Assembly (NCBI RefSeq): GCF_031458235.1 | Contig: NZ_JAVDYB010000001.1 | Span: forward strand, 5,690,001-5,754,000 | DNA from: Catenuloplanes atrovinosus | GTDB lineage: Bacteria; Actinomycetota; Actinomycetes; Mycobacteriales; Micromonosporaceae | Direction of reading: 5' to 3' | DNA length: 64,000 nucleotides | Shown here: positions 16,471 to 24,703 of the stretch, piece after piece | How positions within the stretch are numbered: position 1 is the stretch's first letter | Layout of the letters: every line of letters begins with the position of its first letter | Translations under genes and position numbers: made by a program | The notes under the pieces: generated by a model | Database searches by the model: none | The model's input: the letters and a program-made list of their open reading frames with translations, nothing else | What the model was told of the DNA's origin: nothing

Positions 16471-17444
16471 GGGATCAGGTGCGGGCGCACGTCCTCCGCC
16501 GCCGCGTCGCCGTAGGCCTCGCCGAGCGCCTTGACGAACTGGTCGGCGCGGATCTCGTACTCCTGGGTGCCGACGGTCTCCAGCACGTACGTGGCGAGCA
16601 GCGAGCCGATCTGGGCGGACCGCTCCAGGCCGAGGCCCCAGGTGAGGCCCGCGAAGAAGCCGGAGCGGAACGCGTCGCCGCCGCCGGTCGGGTCGTACGC
16701 GGAGACGGAACGGGCGACCGGGACGTGGATCGGCGCGATGTCCCGCCCGGTGATCCGGGCGCCGTCCTTGCCGAGCGTGGTGACCTGGACGTGCACCCGG
16801 TCCAGGATCTGCGCCTCGCTGAGCCCGGTCTTGCTCTCCAGCAGCGACTTCTCGTACTCGTTCGTGAAGAGGAACTCGGCGCCGTCGATCAGCTTCAGCA
16901 CGTCCTCGCCATCGACGCGGGCGAGCTGCTGGGACGGGTCGGCGGCGAACCGGATGCCGCGCTCCCGGCACTCCTCGGAGTGGCGGACCATGGCGGCCGG
17001 GTCGTTCGCCCCGACGAGCACCAGGTCGAGGCCGCCGTTGCGGTCCGCGACCGGCGCCAGCTCGATGTTGCGGGCCTCGGCCATCGCGCCCGCGTAGAAC
17101 GAGGCGATCTGGTTCATCTCGGTGTCGGTGGTGCAGACGAAGCGCGCGGTGTGCGCCACGTCGCTGATGTAGACCGAGCCGCAGTCGACACCGTGCCGCT
17201 CCAGCCATGAGCGGTAGTCGGCGAAGTCGGCGCCGACCGCGCCCACCAGGATCGGCCGCAGACCGAGCTGACCCATGCCGAACGCGATGTTCGCCGCGAC
17301 GCCACCGCGGCGCACCACCAGGTCGTCGACGAGGAACGACAGCGACACCTTGTGCAGTTGGTCGGCCAGGAGCTGGTCGGCGAACCGGCCCGGGAAATGC
17401 ATCAGATGGTCGGTGGCGATCGAGCCGGTAACGGCGATCTTCAT
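16467..17444 (-). CDS. adoK: PfkB-family carbohydrate kinase, adenosine kinase-like
   Basis: Ribokinase-fold kinase of 325 residues. It begins MKIAVTGSIATDHLMHFPGR and has FLVDDLVVRRGGVAANIAFG at the sugar site and DPTGGGDAF at 251-259, with D257 the catalytic base. From memory it matches M. tuberculosis adenosine kinase (Rv2202c, also called cbhK) closely over its length, so phosphorylation of adenosine to AMP is likely. The M. tuberculosis protein reads DPTGVGD where this one has DPTGGGD. Followed by a coupled P-loop kinase. Confidence 0.88.
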   Translation of the reverse strand: MKIAVTGSIATDHLMHFPGRFADQLLADQLHKVSLSFLVDDLVVRRGGVAANIAFGMGQLGLRPILVGAVGADFADYRSWLERHGVDCGSVYISDVAHTARFVCTTDTEMNQIASFYAGAMAEARNIELAPVADRNGGLDLVLVGANDPAAMVRHSEECRERGIRFAADPSQQLARVDGEDVLKLIDGAEFLFTNEYEKSLLESKTGLSEAQILDRVHVQVTTLGKDGARITGRDIAPIHVPVARSVSAYDPTGGGDAFRSGFFAGLTWGLGLERSAQIGSLLATYVLETVGTQEYEIRADQFVKALGEAYGDAAAEDVRPHLIP

Positions 17445-17568
17445 GTCGGCCCTCGAGGGTGTCGGCGGCTATAGCCCGAACAGCCTACCGGCACGGACGC
17501 CGGTGGCAGGACGCTCGCCCGTCAGGTCGGCGTCATCTGACGGTAACGCGAGACCCTCGAAAACCACT

Positions 17569-17604
17569 GGAGGGTACGTCGTGCGCGCGCACGGCGTACC
17601 CTCC
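17569..17604 (-). terminator. Terminator after erpA
   Basis: Perfect 10-base arms 17569-17578 and 17595-17604 with an inner palindrome (cgtgcg/cgcacg). The T-tract on the minus strand is weak (GGTTTTC). Confidence 0.65.
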
Positions 17605-17616
17605 GATGATCTTGAT

Positions 17617-17997
17617 TTAGTGGAACGAGTCGCCGCAGGCGCAGGAGCCACCGGCGTTCGGGTTGTCGATGGTGAAGCCCTGCGCGTCGATGCGGTCCGC
17701 GTAGTCGACGGTCGCGCCGGTCAGGTACGGCGCGCTCATCCGGTCCACGACGACCTGGACGCCGCCGAAGTCGTCCACGATGTCACCGTCGAGCGAGCGC
17801 TCGTCGAAGAACAGCTGGTAGCGGAGGCCGGAGCAGCCGCCGGGCTGCACCGCCACGCGCAGCCGCAGATCGTCGCGGCCCTCCTGCTCGAGCAGGTTCT
17901 TGACCTTCTCCGCCGCGACGTCCGTGAGGATGATGGTCGTCGCAGCCTTGGTCGTCTCGGCCACGGCCTCGGTGCCGGTCTGCGCTGAAGTGGTCAC
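17617..17997 (-). CDS. erpA: Iron-sulfur cluster insertion protein, A-type (HesB/IscA)
   Basis: A-type carrier that passes Fe-S clusters to target enzymes. The 126-residue protein has the three conserved cysteines: C55 in GGCSGLRY, and C119 and C121 in the C-terminal CACGDSFH. The first 20 residues are a Thr/Ala-rich extension. Plausible clients encoded nearby are the Rieske protein, NadA and LipA. M. tuberculosis has the homologue Rv2204c in the same context. Confidence 0.93.
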   Translation of the reverse strand: MTTSAQTGTEAVAETTKAATTIILTDVAAEKVKNLLEQEGRDDLRLRVAVQPGGCSGLRYQLFFDERSLDGDIVDDFGGVQVVVDRMSAPYLTGATVDYADRIDAQGFTIDNPNAGGSCACGDSFH

Positions 17998-18115
17998 TTG
18001 GAGGTCTCCCTGCGCTGTGCGGATTTATTCCGTCTGTGGCCAACGCATGTCCGCTGACCGTGCATTCCCACCCAGTCTAAAACTTCTCCCAGGTTATGCC
18101 CGTGCGCCGTTGGTC

Positions 18116-19234
18116 TCACCGGCTGTATTGACCCGCCAGACGCTCCGCCAGCGCGCTCAGCCCCGCCGCTGGTCCGGCCATCGCCGCGTCCACGTCCCCG
18201 CCGAAGAAGTCCACCAGCGAGTACGTCTCGGTGACGCCCACCGCGGCCGCCTCCCGCCGACCGGTGGTGACCCGGCCGGCCAGCACCACGCACGGCAGGC
18301 CGCGGTCCCGGGCGCCGCCGGCCACGCCCGCGACCACCTTGCCGCGCAGCGACTGGTGGTCGAACGAGCCCTCGCCGGTGATCACCAGGTCCGCGGTGTC
18401 CAGCGCGGCGGGCAGGCCGGTGAGGCGGGTCACCAGGTCGATGCCGGACTCGCAGCGGCCGCCGAGCGCGAGGACCGCGGCGCCGAGCCCGCCGGCCGCT
18501 CCCGCGCCGGGCAGCGCCGCCAGCCCGGGTGGTGCCGTGGGCAGTGCCTGCAGCAGGCCGGCGTACGTCTCCAGCGCGCGGTCCAGCACGAACACGTCCT
18601 CCCGGGTGGCGCCCTTCTGCGGGCCGTAGACCGCGGAGGCGCCGTGCAGGCCGGTGAGCGGGTTGTCCACGTCGGTGGCCGCGACCAGCTCGGCGCCCCG
18701 GGTGCGCGGCGTGCCGGTGAGGCCCGCAGCCGCGGTGAGCGCGGCTCCGCCGTACGGCAGCGCGTAGCCACCCGCGTCCACCGGCGCGGCGTCCAGCGCG
18801 GCGAGCATGCCGGCGCCCGCGTCGTTGACGGCGGAGCCGCCGAGGCCGATCACCACGCGGGTGGCGCCGTGCTCGATCGCGGCGAGGATCAGCAGGCCGA
18901 GCCCGTACGACGTGGTGCGCTTCGGATCGCGCTCGGCGGGGTCCAGCAGGTGCAGGCCGCAGGCGTGGGCGCTCTCGACGTACCCGGTGCCGTCTTTGAT
19001 CAGGATCGTGCCCTTCGCCGGCCGGCCGAGCGGGTCGACCGTGTCGATGATCACGCGGCGGCCGTTCAGGGCGGGCGCCAGCACGTCGATGAAGCCGGGG
19101 CCGCCGTCCGCGAGGGGCCGCTCGACCAGTTCGTCCCGATCGTTCGCGGCGCGCCACCCGTCGGCGATCGCACGCGCGGCGGCCGGCGCGTCGATGCTTC
19201 CGGCGAACTTGTCCGGACAGATCAGGATTCGCAC
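18116..19234 (-). CDS. Glycerate kinase
   Basis: Glycerate kinase type 1 (GarK/GlxK family), ATP-dependent phosphorylation of D-glycerate. The 372-residue protein starts VRILICPDKFAGS and contains PLADGGPGF, GLGGSAVNDAGAGML and EGSFDHQS, the glycine-rich and acidic signatures of the family. GTG 19234 is chosen because AGGGAG lies eight bases upstream and the family N-terminus begins there; in-frame codons up to 19291 would run into the nadA promoter region. Divergent from nadA; same place as Rv2205c in M. tuberculosis. Confidence 0.92.
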   Translation of the reverse strand: MRILICPDKFAGSIDAPAAARAIADGWRAANDRDELVERPLADGGPGFIDVLAPALNGRRVIIDTVDPLGRPAKGTILIKDGTGYVESAHACGLHLLDPAERDPKRTTSYGLGLLILAAIEHGATRVVIGLGGSAVNDAGAGMLAALDAAPVDAGGYALPYGGAALTAAAGLTGTPRTRGAELVAATDVDNPLTGLHGASAVYGPQKGATREDVFVLDRALETYAGLLQALPTAPPGLAALPGAGAAGGLGAAVLALGGRCESGIDLVTRLTGLPAALDTADLVITGEGSFDHQSLRGKVVAGVAGGARDRGLPCVVLAGRVTTGRREAAAVGVTETYSLVDFFGGDVDAAMAGPAAGLSALAERLAGQYSR

Positions 19235-19303
19235 GGTTTTCACTCCCTGGTCGACGGCGCTTCGGACCAGTGTGAGGGATGCCTGGATCACACCGGCGGG
19301 CCG

Positions 19304-19318
19304 GTCTCACTGTGAGAC
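19304..19318. promoter_or_regulatory. Palindrome at the nadA promoter, candidate operator
   Basis: GTCTCAC (19304-19310), one base, GTGAGAC (19312-19318): a perfect 15-bp palindrome ending nine bases before the nadA GTG and touching its likely -10 (CAATCT). A second, looser pair TGTGA...TCACA spans 19271-19292. Confidence 0.6.
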
Positions 19319-19327
19319 AATCTTCGT

Positions 19328-20497
19328 GTGACATCGACCTGGGTAGAGCCGTCCAACACCGCAACCGCCCTGCTGCTGCTGGGCAGGGGCACCGACCCGG
19401 CCTCCGAGCGCGGCGTCGACTGCCCCGGAGACCTGCCGTCACCGAGCGACCCCGACCTGGTGGCCCGCGCCATGGCCGCCAAGCTCGCGCTCGGCGACCG
19501 CGTCTTCGTCCTGGGGCACCACTACCAGCGGGACGAGGTGATCCAGTTCGCCGATGTGACGGGCGACTCGTTCAAGCTCGCCCGCGAGGCCGCGGCCCGG
19601 CCGGACGCGGAATTCATCGTCTTCTGCGGCGTGCACTTCATGGCCGAGAGCGCGGACATCCTGACCACGGACGCGCAGAAGGTGATCCTGCCGGATCTCG
19701 CGGCCGGCTGCTCGATGGCCGACATGGCCGTGCTGTCCCAGGTGGAGACCGCGTGGGACCTGTTCGAGGACCTGGGCATCGCCGCGGACGTCGTGCCGGT
19801 CACGTACATGAACTCGTCGGCCGACATCAAGGGCTTCGTCGGGCGCAACAAGGGTGTGGTGTGCACCTCGTCCAACGCCAAGCGCGCGCTGGACTGGGCG
19901 TTCGAGCAGGGGTCGAAGGTGTTCTTCCTGCCCGACCAGCACCTCGGGCGGAACACGGCGGTCCTGGAGATGGGCTACTCGCTGGACGACTGCGTGCTCT
20001 ACGACCCGCACAAGCCGCACGGCGGCCTCACCCCCGAGCAGCTGCGGAACGCCAAGATGATCCTCTGGCGCGGCCACTGCTCGGTGCACGGGCGGTTCAC
20101 GCTCTCCTGCGTGGAGGAGATTCGCGAGCGCGTCCCCGGGGTAAACGTGCTCGTGCACCCGGAATGCCGTCACGAGGTGGTGACGGCGGCCGATCACGTG
20201 GGCTCGACGGAATTCATCATCAAGACCATCGAGGCCGCGCCGGCCGGGTCCGCGTGGGCCGTCGGCACCGAGCTGAACCTCGTGCGCCGGCTCGCCAACG
20301 CGCACCCGGACAAGCAGATCATGTTCCTCGACCGTACTGTGTGTTACTGCTCGACTATGAACCGCATCGATCTGCCGCATCTGGTCTGGGCTCTGGAAGA
20401 ACTTGTCGCCGGCCGGACACCGAACCAGATTACGGTCGATCCGGACACTTCGGCATATGCACGATCCGCGCTCGATCAGATGCTTGCGCTGCCGTAA
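19328..20497 (+). CDS. nadA: Quinolinate synthase
   Basis: [4Fe-4S] enzyme that condenses iminoaspartate with dihydroxyacetone phosphate to quinolinate in NAD synthesis. The 389-residue protein has HHYQRDEV near 64-71. By motif the likely cluster ligands are C100 (FCGVHFMAE), C251 (WRGHCSVH) and C341 (CYCSTMN). The length fits the long Bacillus-type NadA. No nadB or nadC follows within the window, which is unusual since the three are often together. A 15-bp palindrome covers its promoter. Confidence 0.94.
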   Translation: MTSTWVEPSNTATALLLLGRGTDPASERGVDCPGDLPSPSDPDLVARAMAAKLALGDRVFVLGHHYQRDEVIQFADVTGDSFKLAREAAARPDAEFIVFCGVHFMAESADILTTDAQKVILPDLAAGCSMADMAVLSQVETAWDLFEDLGIAADVVPVTYMNSSADIKGFVGRNKGVVCTSSNAKRALDWAFEQGSKVFFLPDQHLGRNTAVLEMGYSLDDCVLYDPHKPHGGLTPEQLRNAKMILWRGHCSVHGRFTLSCVEEIRERVPGVNVLVHPECRHEVVTAADHVGSTEFIIKTIEAAPAGSAWAVGTELNLVRRLANAHPDKQIMFLDRTVCYCSTMNRIDLPHLVWALEELVAGRTPNQITVDPDTSAYARSALDQMLALP

Positions 20498-20579
20498 CAG
20501 GCATCCGAGGCTCCGTAAGATCCCCGACAGAACCACCGCCGCTCGTCCCGGTTTCGTGCCAGGACGGGCGGTGTGCGGG

Positions 20580-20608
20580 TTCTTGTCTTGGTAACCGAGC
20601 GCTATGCT
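20580..20608 (+). promoter_or_regulatory. Candidate murA promoter
   Basis: TTCTTG (20580-20585), 17-bp spacer, TATGCT (20603-20608), in the 201-bp gap between nadA and murA, about 90 bases before the start codon. Unlike many neighbours this gene has a leader and a ribosome site. Confidence 0.55.
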
Positions 20609-20698
20609 TCCCCGGCGACAAGCGCCAGCCCCCCGCTCGTTGATTCGCACGAACGAGAACCGGCGCCCATCCCCCTTACGCAAGCGCTGGAGGTTGCG

Positions 20699-22054
20699 TT
20701 GACCGACGACGTGCTGGCCGTACACGGTGGTACACCGCTGAACGGCCGGGTCCGGGTCCGCGGCGCCAAGAACCTCGTCTCCAAGGCGATGGTGGCGTCC
20801 CTGCTCGGCGACAGCCCGAGCACGCTCTACGACGTCCCCGCCATCCGCGACGTGGAGGTCGTCACCGGCCTGCTGGAACTGCACGGGGTCCGGGTCAGCA
20901 AGGGCGAGTCCGACGGCGAGCTCATCTTCGACCCGTCGAACGTCGAATCCGCCTCGACCGACGAGATCAACGTGCACGCCGGGTCCAGCCGGATCCCGAT
21001 CCTGTTCTGCGGGCCGCTGCTGCACCGGCTGGGCCACGCGTTCATCCCCGACCTGGGCGGCTGCCACATCGGGCCGCGCCCGATCGACTTCCACATCCAG
21101 GCGCTGCGGCAGTTCGGCGCGATCGTGGACAAGGCGCCCGAGGGCATGCACCTCACCGCGCCGAACGGGCTGCACGGCACCAAGTTCGAGCTGCCGTACC
21201 CGAGCGTCGGCGCCACCGAGCAGGTGCTGCTCACCGCGGTCCTGGCCGAGGGCGTCACCGAGCTGCGCAACGCCGCGGTCGAGCCGGAGATCATGGACCT
21301 CATCTGCGTGCTGCAGAAGATGGGCGCCATCATCACCGTGCACACCGACCGGGTCATCGAGATCAAGGGCGTGAAGCGGCTCGGCGGCTACTCGCACCGC
21401 CCGATCCCGGACCGGATCGAGGCCGCGTCCTGGGCCGCGGCGGCGCTGGCCACCCGCGGCGACATCACGGTGCTCGGCGCGCAGCAGGCCGACATGGGCA
21501 CGTTCCTGAACGTGTTCCGGTCGATCGGCGGCCAGTTCGAGGTCACCGACACGCTCCCGCCGAACGACAACCGCCCGGGTCGCGAAGGCGGCATCCGCTT
21601 CTGGCACCCCGGCACCGAGCTGACCGCGGTGGCGCTGGAGACGGACGTGCACCCCGGCTTCGCCACCGACTGGCAGCAGCCGCTGGTGGTCGCGCTCACC
21701 CAGGCACGGGGCATCTCGATCGTCCACGAGACCGTGTACGAGCAGCGCCTCGGCTACACCGAGTCGCTGAACACGATGGGCGCGACGATCCAGACCTACC
21801 GCGACTGCCTCGGCGGTACGCCGTGCCGCTTCGGCCGGCGTAACTTCCACCACTCCGCGGTCATCGCCGGCCCGTCCAAGCTGCACGCGGCCGACCTGGT
21901 CATCCCGGACCTGCGGGCCGGGTTCAGCCACCTCATCGCGGCGCTGGCGGCGGAGGGCACCTCCCGGGTGTACGGCGTGAGCCTGATCAAGCGCGGCTAC
22001 GAGAACTTCGAGACGAAGCTCGCCGACCTCGGCGCGAACGTCGAGCGGGTCTGA
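20699..22054 (+). CDS. murA: UDP-N-acetylglucosamine 1-carboxyvinyltransferase
   Basis: EPT-fold enzyme adding enolpyruvate to UDP-GlcNAc, first committed step of peptidoglycan. The 451-residue protein has RGAKN (K24) at the N-terminus and GGCHIGPRPIDFH around C122, the catalytic cysteine that fosfomycin alkylates. TTG 20699 is the start because GGAGG lies five bases upstream at 20689-20693. Parts of the sequence (for example RGAKNLVSKAMVASLL in place of the common RGAKNAALP) are unusual, so this may be the MurA2-type paralogue found in some actinobacteria. Terminated at 22072-22099. Confidence 0.92.
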   Translation: MTDDVLAVHGGTPLNGRVRVRGAKNLVSKAMVASLLGDSPSTLYDVPAIRDVEVVTGLLELHGVRVSKGESDGELIFDPSNVESASTDEINVHAGSSRIPILFCGPLLHRLGHAFIPDLGGCHIGPRPIDFHIQALRQFGAIVDKAPEGMHLTAPNGLHGTKFELPYPSVGATEQVLLTAVLAEGVTELRNAAVEPEIMDLICVLQKMGAIITVHTDRVIEIKGVKRLGGYSHRPIPDRIEAASWAAAALATRGDITVLGAQQADMGTFLNVFRSIGGQFEVTDTLPPNDNRPGREGGIRFWHPGTELTAVALETDVHPGFATDWQQPLVVALTQARGISIVHETVYEQRLGYTESLNTMGATIQTYRDCLGGTPCRFGRRNFHHSAVIAGPSKLHAADLVIPDLRAGFSHLIAALAAEGTSRVYGVSLIKRGYENFETKLADLGANVERV

Positions 22055-22071
22055 CGCTCCGATCGGAAGGG

Positions 22072-22099
22072 GAGGCCGGGACCTGAGGGTTCCGGCCTC
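22072..22099 (+). terminator. Terminator after murA
   Basis: Twelve-base arms (22072-22083 and 22088-22099) with one G-U pair, four-base loop, followed by CTCGTTCTTTC. Confidence 0.8.
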
Positions 22100-22174
22100 C
22101 TCGTTCTTTCGGGTGACGGGCTTGCGCACGGTGGCCGGTTTCGCTGTCTTTCATCTCTTGGCTACCCTTGCCAC

Positions 22175-22783
22175 GTGCCGCTGTTTCGTCGCAAGTCCAC
22201 CGATCTCGTCGAGGACCAGGTCTCCGAGGTCGAGACGTCCGAGGACGTGACCACCGCCACCCGGGGTCACACCCCGAGCAAGCGTGAGCTGGGTGTGGCG
22301 ACGCCGAAGCGGCCGAGCACCCAGCGCCGCCCCGGCGGTGCCGCGGTCAGCCGGACGCCGCTGACCAAGGAGGAGGCGAAGGAGCAGCGCCGGCTCGCGC
22401 GGCAGCGGGAGTCCGAGCGGTTCCGCCGCGAGGGCGGGCCGCGGGACCGCGGGCCGGAGCGCGTGCTCGTCCGCAACGTGGTCGACTCGCGGCGCACCGT
22501 CGGGTCGTTCTTCCTGGGTGGCGCGTTCGTGGTGCTGATCGGCGCCAGCGTGCCGGACGCCCGGGTGCAGGCCATCGCGAACGTGCTGTGGCTGGCGCTC
22601 GCGCTCGCCGTGATCGTGGACAGCATCCTGATCAGCCGCCGGATCAAGAAGGTGGTGCGCGAGCGCTTCCCGAAGACCACGGAGCGGATGGGCTCGCTCT
22701 ACTTCTACGGCATCTCCCGCTCGCTGAGCTTCCGCCGCATGCGGGTGCCGATGCCCGCGGTCGCGGTCGGCGAGAAGTACTGA
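22175..22783 (+). CDS. DUF3043 membrane protein
   Basis: A 202-residue protein typical of actinobacterial DUF3043. A basic, Lys/Arg- and Thr-rich N-terminal half (KEEAKEQRRLARQRESERF, then RREGGPRDRGPE) precedes two closely spaced transmembrane helices (about 110-128 and 135-152) and a basic C-terminus. Function unknown; the homologue Rv2206 occupies the same place. GTG 22175 lies six bases after a TACCCT -10 box (22163-22168), pointing to a leaderless transcript. Confidence 0.88.
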   Translation: MPLFRRKSTDLVEDQVSEVETSEDVTTATRGHTPSKRELGVATPKRPSTQRRPGGAAVSRTPLTKEEAKEQRRLARQRESERFRREGGPRDRGPERVLVRNVVDSRRTVGSFFLGGAFVVLIGASVPDARVQAIANVLWLALALAVIVDSILISRRIKKVVRERFPKTTERMGSLYFYGISRSLSFRRMRVPMPAVAVGEKY

Positions 22784-22790
22784 GTCCTGA

Positions 22791-23375
22791 TCATGGGTGC
22801 TCCATGATCAGGACCGCCCAGCTGCCGGGCTCCAGCCCTTCGTAGACGTGCGGTGCGTCGCCCGGGTAGGACACGTAGTCGCCCGGGCCGAGCTCCACCG
22901 GCTCGTCCGCCGGGCCGATCCGCACCCGGCCGGACGCCACGATCGCGTGCTCGACCGTGCCGGGCAGGTGGGGTTCCGCGCGCCGTACCGCGCCGGGCTC
23001 GGACTCGATGATGTAGACGTCCCGGCGCGCGCGGCCGTCACCGGCGGTGAGCAGCGAACCGGTGTAGAACGCCTGGTCGGACGTCACCCGCGGGTTCTCC
23101 CCCGCGCGGACCACCCGCACCTTCGGCGTGGGCGGCTCGATCAACCTGCTCAGCGGGACGTCCAGCGCGTTGCCCAGCGACCAGAGCGTCTCCACGCTGG
23201 GGTTGCCGCTGCCCGCCTCCAGCTGCGAGAGCGTGGACTTGGCCACGCCGGCCCGGCGGGCCACCTCGGCCAGCGAGAGGCCGGCGCGTTCCCGTTCCCG
23301 CTTCAGGGCGGCCGCGATGACGGCGATCGGCGGCTCAGGCGTTCGTTTCATCGGACCCTTCGTTCGATTTGACAT
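22791..23375 (-). CDS. XRE-family regulator with C-terminal cupin domain
   Basis: A 194-residue two-domain repressor/activator. The helix-turn-helix (about 18-75) includes LKRERERAGLSLAEVARRAG and KSTLSQLEAG; the cupin barrel (about 110-190) includes HLPGTVEHAIVASGRVRIG and GDYVSYPGDAPHVYEG. It is divergent from azlCD, the usual arrangement for regulators of branched-chain amino acid export. ATG 23375 would be leaderless behind TACCGT; the methionine nine codons in, preceded by AAGGG, is an alternative. CGTTCGATTT-type repeats between the genes are its probable operators. Confidence 0.87.
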   Translation of the reverse strand: MSNRTKGPMKRTPEPPIAVIAAALKRERERAGLSLAEVARRAGVAKSTLSQLEAGSGNPSVETLWSLGNALDVPLSRLIEPPTPKVRVVRAGENPRVTSDQAFYTGSLLTAGDGRARRDVYIIESEPGAVRRAEPHLPGTVEHAIVASGRVRIGPADEPVELGPGDYVSYPGDAPHVYEGLEPGSWAVLIMEHP

Positions 23376-23425
23376 ACTCGACGGTACGTTCGATATTTCA
23401 TGGTGTGCGTTCAGTAAATCGAACG
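23340..23425. promoter_or_regulatory. azlC promoter with repeated CGTTCGATTT operator motif
   Basis: TTGACA (23369-23374), 17-bp spacer and GATATT (23392-23397) form a near-consensus promoter seven bases before azlC. The motif occurs as CGTTCGTTTC at 23340, CGTTCGATTT at 23361, CGTTCGATAT at 23387, and inverted as AAATCGAACG at 23416. Copies abut the -35 and cover the -10. Confidence 0.75.
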
Positions 23426-24214
23426 ATCCTGCGGGACGCGTTCGCGATCGCGGTGGCGACCGGCGCGGTGGCGATCTCGTTCGGCGCGATCGCGGCCGGA
23501 AGCGGCCTGCCGCCCTGGTCGGTGGTGCTCATGTCGGTGTTCATCTTCGCGGGCGGCGCCCAGTTCATGGCGGTAGGGCTGCTCGCCGCCGGAAACCCGC
23601 TGGCCGCGCTCTTCGGCGGCCTGCTGATCAACGCCCGCCACCTGCCGTTCGGCCTGGCGGTCGCGGACGCGGTCGGCCCCCGCCGATGGCAGCGGCTGCT
23701 CGGCAGCCACCTCGTCATCGACGAGTCGGTCGCGTTCGCCCTCGCCCGCACCGACCCGCGCGAACGCCGGGTCGCGTTCTGGGCCACCGGCGCGCTCCTC
23801 TTCGTCTGCTGGAACCTCGGCACGCTGGCCGGCCTCGCGCTGGGCTCCGCCGTGGGCGACCCGGCCGTGCTCGGCCTGGACGCGGCGTTCCCGGCGGGGC
23901 TGATCGCATTGATCCTGCCGTCCCTGCGGGACCGCGCGACACGCGAGGTGACCCTGGCCGGCGCGGCCCTCGCCGTGCTCACCACGCCACTGCTGCCGGC
24001 CGGGCTCCCGGTGCTGCTCGCCCTGGGCGGCCTGCTCGTCCTGGCCATCCCCCGCCGCCGCCCGGCAACCCCCGACGCGGCCGGCCGGTCTTCGGCCGAC
24101 GAGCCGGCGACTCGGGACGGCACACCAGCGGCACAGCGCGAAACACCGGCGGCGGACGGCGGGGCACCGGCGGCCGGGGGCCGCGCGGCGGACGCGGAGG
24201 AGGCGGCATGGTGA
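23405..24214 (+). CDS. azlC: AzlC-family branched-chain amino acid exporter subunit
   Basis: Large subunit of the AzlCD (BrnFE-like) exporter. The 269-residue protein has about seven helices, with GAIAAGSGLPPW and FAGGAQFMAVGLLAAGNP early on and INARHLPFGLAVAD, all family landmarks. The last ~45 residues are a low-complexity Ala/Pro/Asp tail beyond the normal family end. GTG 23405 is leaderless behind GATATT. The stop overlaps azlD by seven bases. Confidence 0.9.
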   Translation: MRSVNRTILRDAFAIAVATGAVAISFGAIAAGSGLPPWSVVLMSVFIFAGGAQFMAVGLLAAGNPLAALFGGLLINARHLPFGLAVADAVGPRRWQRLLGSHLVIDESVAFALARTDPRERRVAFWATGALLFVCWNLGTLAGLALGSAVGDPAVLGLDAAFPAGLIALILPSLRDRATREVTLAGAALAVLTTPLLPAGLPVLLALGGLLVLAIPRRRPATPDAAGRSSADEPATRDGTPAAQRETPAADGGAPAAGGRAADAEEAAW

Positions 24215-24516
24215 TCGCCGTGATCGTCGGGCTGGCGGTGGGCACCTACGCGTTCCGGCTCCTGGGCGTGATGTTGCATGACCGGCTGGAGCTGCCGGAA
24301 CGCGTCCGGGTGGTGCTTCCGCTGGCCGCGTCCGCGCTGCTCGGTGCGCTCGCCGCCACGGCGGCGCTGACCGAGGGAGGCGCCCTCGCCGGTGTGGCCC
24401 GGCCGGCCGGGGTGCTGGTCGGCGTGCTGCTGGCGTGGCGCCGCGTGCCGTTCGTCGTGGTGGTCGTCGCCGCCGCCGCGACCACCGCGTGCCTCCGCCT
24501 GCTCGGCGTGCCCTGA
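24208..24516 (+). CDS. azlD: AzlD-family small exporter subunit
   Basis: A 102-residue partner of AzlC with three to four helices and the short TYAFRLLG motif near the N-terminus seen in AzlD. GGAGGAGG within the end of azlC serves as ribosome site for the ATG at 24208. Together with AzlC it would export branched-chain amino acids or methionine-like substrates under the divergent cupin regulator. Confidence 0.88.
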   Translation: MVIAVIVGLAVGTYAFRLLGVMLHDRLELPERVRVVLPLAASALLGALAATAALTEGGALAGVARPAGVLVGVLLAWRRVPFVVVVVAAAATTACLRLLGVP

Positions 24517-24650
24517 GCGGGTCGCCCGGGGCCGCCTGACGCGCGATCGCACCTGACCGCGGGGCCGGACCGGGTGGTCTTGAACGGCGGGACCGGCTCC
24601 GTCGCGGCGGGCGAACGGAGCGCTAGCGGAGATGAGGCCGGCGGCGCGGT

Positions 24651-24700
24651 TGGCCCGCGGGAGCATGCGGGTCGCACCGCGCCGGGAGCGGGAATATCCG
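24651..24700 (-). repeat. Dispersed 3'-flank repeat, copy B
   Basis: Shares GGGAGCATGCGG and CGGGAGCGGG with copies A and C; arms cccgc/gcggg. It begins four bases past the stop of the ABC ATPase gene. Confidence 0.65.
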
Positions 24701-24703
24701 TTT

